Assembly: GCA_031401675.1 (NCBI GenBank)
Contig: JANNRR010000136.1
Span: 1-64,000 of the forward strand
Length of the DNA: 64,000 nucleotides
Direction of reading: 5' to 3'
From: JANNRR01 sp031401675
Lineage (GTDB): Bacteria > Pseudomonadota > Alphaproteobacteria > Rhodobacterales > Rhodobacteraceae
In this document: positions 45,870 through 52,748 of the stretch, piece after piece
Numbering within the stretch: the first letter of the stretch is position 1
Layout: each line of letters starts with the position of its first letter
Notes under the pieces: generated by a model
The model's database searches: none
Told to the model about the DNA's origin: nothing
The model's input: the letters and a program-made list of their open reading frames with translations, nothing else
Translations under genes and position numbers: made by a program

Positions 45870-46530
45870 CGTCCCCCCAGCGGATCAGCCCGCAGGCCCG
45901 CGCCCCCGCCAGAATCGAGCTTGCCAGATGGTGCGCACCCTGCCCGGCGGCAGGCAGCATGTCGGGAACCTGCACCACCGTCATGCCCGCTGCAAGCGCT
46001 GCCGCCACCCCGGTATCGGAATCCTCGAACGCCACGCAGTGCCGCGCCTCCACCCCCAGCCTCGCGGCAGCCGCCAGAAACACGTCCGGTGCCGGTTTCG
46101 GCAGCGCCACCGCATCAAATCCGACCACATGCGCCTCGGAAAACCGGTGCGCCAGCCCGGCCTCGGCCAGTTTGCGCCGCGCATTGGCAGTGGCACTGTT
46201 GGTGGCCACGGCAATGGGCATGGCCCGCGCCGCCAGATCGCCCAACAACACCTCGACCCCCGCCATCAGCGGGATGCCCCCGGCATAGTACCGCCGCGTC
46301 GCCGCACTCCACGCCAGATCAAACCCCTCGGGGTCGATGGCCGACCCGACATGGGCGCAAAGCCGGCGGTGGCCTTCGACCGCGTCGATGCCGACCAGCG
46401 AGATCATGAAGGCCCGGCTGACGTCATGACCCAGCGACGTCAGCACCTCCAGCCCGGCATCGATCACCAGCCGCTCGGTATCCAGCAGGGTTCCGTCCAG
46501 GTCAAAGATGGCAGCGGCAAAGCGGGTCAT
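45859..46530 (-). CDS. HAD-superfamily phosphatase (beta-phosphoglucomutase-like)
   Basis: 223 residues. AAIFDLDGTLLDTERL is HAD motif I, VATNSATANARRKL motif II, KPAPDVFLAAAARLGV motif III lysine, and FEDSDTGVAAALAAGM motif IV. The cap is of the C1 type. Phosphatase or phosphomutase; substrate unknown. Start set at the ATG at 46530; upstream frame is non-conserved. Same strand as the N-formylglutamate amidohydrolase 29 bp upstream. Confidence 0.88.
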   Translation of the reverse strand: MTRFAAAIFDLDGTLLDTERLVIDAGLEVLTSLGHDVSRAFMISLVGIDAVEGHRRLCAHVGSAIDPEGFDLAWSAATRRYYAGGIPLMAGVEVLLGDLAARAMPIAVATNSATANARRKLAEAGLAHRFSEAHVVGFDAVALPKPAPDVFLAAAARLGVEARHCVAFEDSDTGVAAALAAGMTVVQVPDMLPAAGQGAHHLASSILAGARACGLIRWGDDDG

Positions 46531-46559
46531 GGCAGACTTTCGGATGAAACGAACAGGGG

Positions 46560-47300
46560 TCAGCCTCCGGCATCGGCCAGCGCCGCGACCAGGGCAGGGG
46601 CAAGACGGGCGGCCCATTCGGCCTGCGCCCCGGGCGTGCCGATCAGATCATTGCGCAACTCGATCAGGGTGTTGTGCCGGCCCGGCTGGATTGCATGCCG
46701 ATCGATGGCGTCACCCGGCAGATGCCCGGCATAGGGCTCGTTGTCGCCGACACACAGATCGGCCTGCGCCGAAAGCCGCGCGATCAGCGCCCGCGACAGA
46801 CGGTCGTCGGTGCCGTACAGCACCCCGACTTGCCATGGCCGCGGCGGGCGGCCGCGCAGGGACGGGGTAAAGCTGTGGATGGCAAGGATCACCGGGTCGT
46901 CTTGTCGGTTGGCCAGCCCGGCCAGCGCCGCATGATAGGGGTGGTACAACCGGTCAAGCCGCCGCACGACCTCGGCCGTATCGACCTGCCGGTTGGCCGG
47001 GATGATGGTGCCGTCATAAAGCTGCATGACCAGCGTCGGATCGTCCTCGCCGCGATTGGGATCAATCACCAGCCGCGAAAACCGCGACAGGATCGCCGGG
47101 GCGGCCAGCAGGTCCGCCAGATGCCGCGCCAGCCCAGCGGCCCCCACATCAAAGGCGATGTGCCGGTTCAGATCGGCATCGCTGATCCCCAGACCCTGCG
47201 CGGCAATGCCGGCGGGCACGTGATTGGACGCATGATCGCAGGTCACCAGCCAGCGCGACGACCGGTCCGTTCCATGGATTTCAAATGCGTCGTCGTTCAT
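46560..47300 (-). CDS. N-formylglutamate amidohydrolase family protein
   Basis: 246 residues. WLVTCDHASNHVPAG, LARHLADLLAAPAILSRFSRLVIDPNR, ILAIHSFTPSLRG and NTLIELRNDLI are the FGase consensus, with metal-binding Asp/His and Glu. Hydrolyses N-formyl-L-glutamate to glutamate and formate in histidine degradation, or acts on a related N-acyl amino acid. I placed the start at the ATG at 47300 after GGGGCG; 47324 is an alternative. The same frame is open far upstream, antisense to pyk, which I reject. Confidence 0.88.
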   Translation of the reverse strand: MNDDAFEIHGTDRSSRWLVTCDHASNHVPAGIAAQGLGISDADLNRHIAFDVGAAGLARHLADLLAAPAILSRFSRLVIDPNRGEDDPTLVMQLYDGTIIPANRQVDTAEVVRRLDRLYHPYHAALAGLANRQDDPVILAIHSFTPSLRGRPPRPWQVGVLYGTDDRLSRALIARLSAQADLCVGDNEPYAGHLPGDAIDRHAIQPGRHNTLIELRNDLIGTPGAQAEWAARLAPALVAALADAGG

Positions 47301-47432
47301 CGCCCCGTCACTCTTTTTCGTCATCACCCTGTAGTGAATCGCCGGGCAAAGCGCCAGTTGCCCCTGCCAGTCTTTTCCGCCATATAGGCGGCGCCGCGAA
47401 TTAGATACGTACGTCATGAAGGAACGGGCCGG

Positions 47433-48878
47433 ATGAGACGCCTTCGCAACGTAAAGATCGTGGCCACGCTTGGCCCGGCCTCCGACACTTATGAAATGAT
47501 CCTTGCACTGTTCGAGGCCGGGGCCGATGTGTTTCGCCTGAACATGAGCCACGGCGGCCATGACGAAATTGCGCTGCGCCACGCCAAGATCCGCAAGGTC
47601 GAGGCCGAGACCGGCCGCCCGATTGCGATTCTGGCCGATCTGCAGGGCCCGAAACTGCGGGTCGGCGTCTTTGCCACCGGCACTGCCGAACTGGTCGAGG
47701 GTGCGGCCTTCCGCCTTGATCTGGATGAGACGGCGGGCGATGCGTCCCGCGTGCACCTGCCGCATGTCGAGATTTTCGCCGCCCTGGTCCCCGGCGCCGC
47801 CCTTTTGATCAATGACGGGAAGATCCGGCTGCGGGTGGACACCTGCGGCCCGGATTTCGCCGATTGCATCGTCGTGGTCGGCGGCACCATCTCCAACCGC
47901 AAGGGCGTGAACGTCCCCGACGTGGTGCTGCCGCTGGCCGCCTTGTCGGATAAGGATCGCCGCGATCTGGAGTTTGTCTGTGAACTTGGTGTCGACTGGC
48001 TGGCGCTGTCGTTCGTTCAGCGCCCCGAAGATGTAAAGGAAGCCCGCGACCTGGCAAAGGGCCGCGCCGCCATCCTGTCGAAAATCGAAAAGCCTGCGGC
48101 CGTCACCGCCTTTGCCGAGATACTGGAAGTATCCGACGGCATCATGGTGGCGCGCGGTGATCTTGGGGTGGAACTGCCGGTCTATTCGGTGCCGCCGATC
48201 CAGAAGCGGCTGGTGCGGATGTGCCGGGCTGCGGCCAAGCCGGTGATCGTGGCAACGCAGATGCTGGAATCGATGATCGAAAGCCCGGTGCCAACCCGGG
48301 CCGAAGTGTCTGACGTGGCGACCGCCCTGTATGAAGGTGCCGATGCGGTGATGCTGTCGGCGGAATCCGCCGCCGGGTCCTATCCGATCGAAGCCGTGAC
48401 CATGATGAACAATGTCGCGATCTCGGTCGAAAGCGATCCGACCTACCGGATGGTCATCGAATCGTCGCGCACCGCCAACCGCCAGACCGTCGCCGACGGC
48501 ATCGTCGCCGCCGCCCGTGAAATCGCCGAGACCACTAACATCAAGGCGATCTGCTGTTTCAGCCAGTCGGGCACCACCGCCAGCCTTGTCGCCCGCGAAC
48601 GCCCGCGCGTGCCGATCCTGGCCCTGACCTCGGTCGAGGATACCGCCCGCCGCCTTTCCTTGACCTGGGGAACGCACTGCGTGATCGTGGGCCCGGTCGA
48701 CCGCTTCAAAATGGCGGTGGTCGCCGCCGTTCGCGCCGTGCGCGATTACGGGTTTGCCGTTTCAACCGATCAGATCGTGGTCACCGCCGGTGTGCCGTTC
48801 AACGTTCCCGGCACCACCAATATCCTCAGGGTTGCACCTTGCGAGGAACGATTGATTTTCAGCGCGGAAACAGAATAA
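47433..48878 (+). CDS. pyk: Pyruvate kinase
   Basis: 481 residues. RNVKIVATLGPAS at the N-terminus, GADVFRLNMSHGGHDE, the lysine-containing ILSKIEKPAAV, metal ligands in GIMVARGDLGVELP, TQMLESMIESPVPTRAEVSDVATALYEGADAVMLSAESAAGSYP, and a C-terminal allosteric domain. Converts PEP and ADP to pyruvate and ATP. Divergent from the amidohydrolase gene. Confidence 0.96.
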   Translation: MRRLRNVKIVATLGPASDTYEMILALFEAGADVFRLNMSHGGHDEIALRHAKIRKVEAETGRPIAILADLQGPKLRVGVFATGTAELVEGAAFRLDLDETAGDASRVHLPHVEIFAALVPGAALLINDGKIRLRVDTCGPDFADCIVVVGGTISNRKGVNVPDVVLPLAALSDKDRRDLEFVCELGVDWLALSFVQRPEDVKEARDLAKGRAAILSKIEKPAAVTAFAEILEVSDGIMVARGDLGVELPVYSVPPIQKRLVRMCRAAAKPVIVATQMLESMIESPVPTRAEVSDVATALYEGADAVMLSAESAAGSYPIEAVTMMNNVAISVESDPTYRMVIESSRTANRQTVADGIVAAAREIAETTNIKAICCFSQSGTTASLVARERPRVPILALTSVEDTARRLSLTWGTHCVIVGPVDRFKMAVVAAVRAVRDYGFAVSTDQIVVTAGVPFNVPGTTNILRVAPCEERLIFSAETE

Positions 48879-48921
48879 TACCCTGACTTTCGGCTTAGTT
48901 CGGGCCGGGCAGGAGCGTGTG

Positions 48922-49146
48922 ATGGATAGTGATCTGTTTCTGGTGATCGGGATAATAATGGGTGGTTTCGCCATTCCCGCACTGCTGAGTGCCTTTTCCG
49001 AATCCCGCGCACCCCGGGTCGGTGCCATTCTGGTGATGCTGTCGTGCGGCCTGATCGTGGTGGCGGTGCTCAACAAACCCTCCGGCTACCGGCTCGACGA
49101 AGTGCCAGGCGCATTTGTGCGGGTGGTCGCCAAACTAACCCGGTAA
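48922..49146 (+). CDS. Small hypothetical membrane protein
   Basis: 74 residues with two hydrophobic segments (about 6-24 and 32-50) and a short cytoplasmic tail (NKPSGYRLDEVPGAFVRVVAKLTR). AGGAG lies 6 nt before the ATG at 48922; a GTG one codon earlier is less likely. Lies between pyk and rpmI-rplT. Function not recognised. Confidence 0.75.
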   Translation: MDSDLFLVIGIIMGGFAIPALLSAFSESRAPRVGAILVMLSCGLIVVAVLNKPSGYRLDEVPGAFVRVVAKLTR

Positions 49147-49161
49147 CCCGCCGGATTTCCC

Positions 49162-49190
49162 TTGCCACCCCACGGCCCGCCCCCTATAGA
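49162..49190 (+). promoter_or_regulatory. Sigma-70-type promoter of rpmI-rplT
   Basis: TTGCCA (49162-49167), an ideal 17-bp spacer, then TATAGA (49185-49190), leaving about 70 nt of leader before rpmI. Confidence 0.65.
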
Positions 49191-49265
49191 CCGCGCTTCT
49201 GACCACGCGGCCGGCCAAAGTGGCATGCCGAGTCGCGTGCTAACCACTCGAATGAGGAGATGGAA

Positions 49266-49466
49266 ATGCCCAAGATGAAGACGAAGTCGGGCGCGAAGAA
49301 GCGCTTTTCGATGACGGCCACCGGCAAGGTGAAATCCGGCCCCGCAGGCAAACGTCACGGCATGATCAAACGCAGCCCCAAGTTCATTCGCGACAATCGC
49401 GGCATGATGATCCTTTCGGATTCTGATGCCAGGATCGTCAAGAAGTACATGCCCTACGACCGCTGA
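49266..49466 (+). CDS. rpmI: 50S ribosomal protein L35
   Basis: 66 residues, MPKMKTKSGAKKRFSMTATG at the start, HGMIKRSPKFIRDNRG, then the C-terminal VKKYMPYDR. Basic large-subunit protein. Start chosen at 49266, 6 nt after GAGGAGA; an in-frame ATG at 49260 is too close to that site. Forms a two-gene operon with rplT, 12 bp downstream. Confidence 0.96.
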   Translation: MPKMKTKSGAKKRFSMTATGKVKSGPAGKRHGMIKRSPKFIRDNRGMMILSDSDARIVKKYMPYDR

Positions 49467-49478
49467 GGAGGCTATCAG

Positions 49479-49841
49479 ATGTCCCGTGTAAAATCCGGAA
49501 AAGTCACCCACGCCCGCCACCGCGCCGTGGTCAAGGCCGCGTCCGGCTACTATGCCGCGCGTTCCACCAATTTCCGCACCGCCACGCAAGCCGTGGACAA
49601 GGCGAACCAGTACGCCACCCGCGACCGCAAGGTCCGCAAGCGCAATTTCCGCGCGCTGTGGATCCAGCGGATCAACGCGGCGGTGCGGCTGTTCGATGCC
49701 GAATTCACCTATTCTCGGTTCGTCAACGGCCTGGCGCTGGCCGGGATCGAGGTTGATCGCAAGGTGCTGGCCGATCTGGCCGTGAACGAACCCGAGGCGT
49801 TCAACGCCATCGCGATGCAGGCGAAAGCCGCGCTGGCCTGA
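49479..49841 (+). CDS. rplT: 50S ribosomal protein L20
   Basis: 120 residues: MSRVKSGKVTHARHRAVVKA, YYAARSTNFRTATQAVDKANQYATRDRKVRKRNFRALW, INAAVRLFDAEFTYSRFVNGL. Binds 23S rRNA early in assembly. GAGGAGG lies 11 nt before the ATG. The stop region is duplicated just downstream (49848-49861) and followed by a terminator. Confidence 0.97.
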   Translation: MSRVKSGKVTHARHRAVVKAASGYYAARSTNFRTATQAVDKANQYATRDRKVRKRNFRALWIQRINAAVRLFDAEFTYSRFVNGLALAGIEVDRKVLADLAVNEPEAFNAIAMQAKAALA

Positions 49842-49882
49842 CACCGTGCTGGCCTGACACCTACAACTTCGGCTAGCCTCAA

Positions 49883-49912
49883 GCCGCGGGCCAATCGGTC
49901 CCGCGGCCTTTT
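49883..49912 (+). terminator. Intrinsic terminator of rpmI-rplT
   Basis: 8-bp perfect stem GCCGCGGG/CCCGCGGC (49883-49890 with 49900-49907), 9-nt loop, followed by CTTTT. It begins 42 bp after the rplT stop. Confidence 0.8.
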
Positions 49913-49924
49913 CACTGTCAACCC

Positions 49925-50662
49925 ATGGCGCCAGATATGACCAACCCTAACGACCCCGGCTATTTCCGCGACTATCTGGCCCGCACCGGCGACAAGATGA
50001 TCGTCAAGATGGACCACTACCTGGACATCTATCCCCGCATCCTGCGCGGTTGGGGCGGGCGCAACGCCTCGTTTCTGGAAATCGGCGTCTACAAGGGCGG
50101 CTCGATGCCGCTGTGGCAGGGTTTCTTCGGCCCGAAATCGCGCCTGACCTTTGCCGACATCGATCCCGCCTGCAAGGCCCTGGAACTGCCCGGCACCTCT
50201 GTGGAAATCGGCGACCAGTCCGACCCGGTGTTTCTGGCCGACGTTGCCGCCCGGCGCGGCCCGTTCGATCTGATCGTCGACGACGGCGGCCACAAGATGA
50301 ACCAGCAGATCACCTCGTTCCGGTCGCTGTGGCCGCACCTTAACGATAGCGGCATCTATGTGGTCGAGGATACCCATTCCAGCTACTGGCCCGGATTCGG
50401 CGGCGGCTTCCGGGCGCAGTCCAGCTTTATCGAGTATGCGAAGGACTTGGTTGACCGGATGCACAGCTGGTACACGGATCAGGATGCGATCTTTCCGCTG
50501 CATCCCCTGGCCCGCGAGCTTGGCTCGGTGCAGTTCTTCGACTCGATGGTAGTGTTTGAAAAGCACCTGAAACAGCCTCCGGTATCGCTCAGTTCACGCA
50601 ACGGTCAGGTCACGAAATCCAGCAAGATCCTGCAGGTGCGCGGGCGCGTATCGATTTTTTGA
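49925..50662 (+). CDS. Class I SAM-dependent methyltransferase
   Basis: 245 residues. N-terminal helical part with GDKMIVKMDHYLDIYPRIL, then motif I FLEIGVYKGGSMPLWQGFF, LTFADIDPACKAL, and FDLIVDDGGHKMNQQITSFRSLWPHL with the Asp-Asp-Gly-Gly-His metal/SAM-site pattern seen in sugar O-methyltransferases of the MycE type. VVEDTHSSYWPGFGG follows. Likely a sugar or cell-surface O-methyltransferase (inference). It starts 12 bp after the rplT terminator; an ATG at 49937 is an alternative. Confidence 0.8.
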   Translation: MAPDMTNPNDPGYFRDYLARTGDKMIVKMDHYLDIYPRILRGWGGRNASFLEIGVYKGGSMPLWQGFFGPKSRLTFADIDPACKALELPGTSVEIGDQSDPVFLADVAARRGPFDLIVDDGGHKMNQQITSFRSLWPHLNDSGIYVVEDTHSSYWPGFGGGFRAQSSFIEYAKDLVDRMHSWYTDQDAIFPLHPLARELGSVQFFDSMVVFEKHLKQPPVSLSSRNGQVTKSSKILQVRGRVSIF

Positions 50663-50714
50663 TTCCGGCCGGGCCGGTTGGCCTGTATCGGCGAACGAGG
50701 TCCCGGAGGTATCA

Positions 50715-51176
50715 ATGATCACGTTTCGCCCGCTGACCACTGCCGAGTACGATCTTCATACCGCCACCAGTACCGCACAATATGCGAATGATCTGGCAGC
50801 CAACTTTCGCCTGCCTGCGGGCATCGCTGCGGCGGAATCTGCGCATATCACCACACAATCCCGGCTGCAGGGCCCGGAATCAAACACCGAGACGACCTGG
50901 GCAATCCTGTCTGCCGATGGCCGGTTGCTGGGCTGCATCGGGTTTCGCGAGGCCCCCGAAACCGGCAGCGCCTACATCACCGATTTCGATATTCTGCCCG
51001 AACACCGCGGCAAGGGTCATGGCACCGAAGCGCTCGCCGGACTGGAGGACTACCTGAGGGGCAAAGGGATAAGCCAGATCCGTCTGCGAGTCGCAGCCAA
51101 CAACCTTCGCGCCAAAGCGCTGTACGAAACGCTCGGCTTCTTTGCCACCGGGACAAACATGGCCAAGGACATCTGA
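50715..51176 (+). CDS. GNAT-family N-acetyltransferase
   Basis: 153 residues. ITDFDILPEHRGKGHGTEALAGLEDYL carries the acetyl-CoA loop (R-G-x-G-x-G/A type), followed by IRLRVAANNLRAKALYETLGFFATG. A GGAGGT lies just upstream of the ATG. Stands 62 bp before pheS on the same strand. Substrate not predictable. Confidence 0.85.
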   Translation: MITFRPLTTAEYDLHTATSTAQYANDLAANFRLPAGIAAAESAHITTQSRLQGPESNTETTWAILSADGRLLGCIGFREAPETGSAYITDFDILPEHRGKGHGTEALAGLEDYLRGKGISQIRLRVAANNLRAKALYETLGFFATGTNMAKDI

Positions 51177-51238
51177 CCCGGCCCTTGCATTCGCCCCCTT
51201 CGCCCGCTAGCACCATCCGGCATTTCCAGGAGGCACTG

Positions 51239-52321
51239 ATGGACGGGCTTGACACTCTCAGGGTCAGATACCTGGCCGCCATCGGCCGTGCATCGGACGA
51301 AGCGGCACTGGAAGCGGTGCGGTTGGCCGCCCTGGGCAAGAAAGGCGAAATCAGCCTTAAAATGCGCGAACTGGGCGGCATGTCGCCCGAGCAGCGCCTG
51401 ACGGCCGGCCCGGCCCTGAACGCCCTGAAGGATGAGGTTGACGCCGCGCTTCGGGCGAAAAAGGCCGCACTGGCCGATGCCACTCTCGATGAACGGCTGC
51501 GCGCCGAATGGCTGGACGTGACGCTGCCCGGCCGCCCGCGCCCGATGGGGACCATCCATCCCGTCAGCCAGGTCATGGACGAGTTGACGGCGATTTTCGC
51601 CGACATGGGCTTTGCCGTCGCCGAAGGCCCGCAGGTGGAATCGGACTTTTACAACTTCGATGCCCTGAATATCCCGCCCGAACACCCGGCCCGGCAGGAA
51701 CACGATACCTTTTTCATGCACCGTGCCCCCGATGACAACCGCCCGCCGCACGTTCTGCGCACCCACACCAGCCCGGTGCAAATCCGGGCATTGGCCGACC
51801 ATGGCACCCCGATCCGGGTGATCGCCCCCGGCCGGGTCTACCGCATGGACATGGACCAGACCCACACGCCGATGTTTCATCAGGTCGAGGGGCTGGCGAT
51901 CGACCGCGATCTCAGTATGGCCAACCTGAAATGGGTACTCGAGGAGTTCTTGCGCAGCTTTTTCGAGGTCGACAATGTCGAGCTGCGCTTCCGCGCCTCG
52001 CATTTCCCCTTTACCGAACCCTCGGCCGAGGTTGACATCCGCTGTTCGTGGCAGGGCGGCCAACTCAAACTTGGCCAAGGCGATAGCTGGATGGAGGTGC
52101 TGGGCTCCGGCATGGTGCATCCAAAGGTTCTGGCGGCCGCTGGGGTCGACCCGACAGTGTGGCAGGGCTTTGCCTTCGGCATGGGCATCGACCGCATCGC
52201 CATGCTGAAATACGGCATCCCCGACCTGCGCGCCTTCTTCGAGGGCGATCTGCGTTGGCTGAAGCACTACGGCTTTTCCGCGCTGGACCTGCCGACGCTG
52301 CCGGGCGGGCTGAGCCGGTAA
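51239..52321 (+). CDS. pheS: Phenylalanine-tRNA ligase alpha subunit
   Basis: 360 residues. N-terminal coiled coil (about 1-90: LRVRYLAAIGRASDEAAL, GKKGEISLKMRELG), then class II motifs: HPVSQVMDELTAIFADMGF, RTHTSPVQIRAL, PGRVYRMDMDQTHTPMFHQVEGL (motif 2) and FGMGIDRIAMLKYGIPDLR (motif 3). AGGAGG precedes the ATG at 51239. pheT follows after 427 bp, a wide gap for this pair. Confidence 0.97.
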   Translation: MDGLDTLRVRYLAAIGRASDEAALEAVRLAALGKKGEISLKMRELGGMSPEQRLTAGPALNALKDEVDAALRAKKAALADATLDERLRAEWLDVTLPGRPRPMGTIHPVSQVMDELTAIFADMGFAVAEGPQVESDFYNFDALNIPPEHPARQEHDTFFMHRAPDDNRPPHVLRTHTSPVQIRALADHGTPIRVIAPGRVYRMDMDQTHTPMFHQVEGLAIDRDLSMANLKWVLEEFLRSFFEVDNVELRFRASHFPFTEPSAEVDIRCSWQGGQLKLGQGDSWMEVLGSGMVHPKVLAAAGVDPTVWQGFAFGMGIDRIAMLKYGIPDLRAFFEGDLRWLKHYGFSALDLPTLPGGLSR

Positions 52322-52748
52322 GGTGCGGCCCGGCAAAAGCCCTCGGCTTCCGGCCCGGGATGCCGATGGTGCGGAAATTGGTTGCGGGCACGGCGGGCCC
52401 GCGTGAAAAGCTATTCGCCGGCTGTTGCGGCGGGCGCTTCGGTCCGGTCGGGCTGCAACGGTATCAGCACAAGCACGAACAGTAATACGGTCAGCCCCAG
52501 CAATATCGGCAGCCTGATGGCGCTTTTCCGGGGGCGGTCTTTGGGAATGTTGAGCATTTGGTCCATCGTAAGGCAGATACCTGACAAACCCGCCCAAAGT
52601 TTGGCGATTCAGCAGGATTTTGCGCAACTTATCGTTTCCGCAGCAGAAAACCGAAGATCCGCCAGGTAGCCGCCGGCAGGCGCGCAGGCTTTCCCTTTCG
52701 CCGCGCATCGGCTAAGCCGCACACGCAGGAATTCCCGAGGACCGACCC
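52322..52748. other. 427-bp spacer between pheS and pheT
   Basis: Contains one plausible small minus-strand ORF (52411-52566). I see no terminator with a T-run and no attenuator-like leader peptide rich in Phe. pheT starts at 52749 after a GAGGACC. Confidence 0.6.
52411..52566 (-). CDS. Putative 51-residue single-helix membrane protein
   Basis: Opposite strand to pheS-pheT. Layout: polar basic N-terminus (MDQMLNIPKDRPRKSAIR), one strongly hydrophobic helix (LPILLGLTVLLFVLVLIPLQ, about 19-38), and a short Ala/Pro tail ending AGE. The positive-inside pattern and clean helix make it credible, but no clear ribosome binding site is seen. Function unknown. Confidence 0.5.
   Translation of the reverse strand: MDQMLNIPKDRPRKSAIRLPILLGLTVLLFVLVLIPLQPDRTEAPAATAGE

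Noticed and set aside
47301..48677. Minus-strand open frame continuing upstream of N-formylglutamate amidohydrolase across pyk
   Set aside because: It is antisense to the fully recognisable pyruvate kinase gene and has shadow composition rich in His, Gln and Arg. The amidohydrolase begins at a normal start at 47300.
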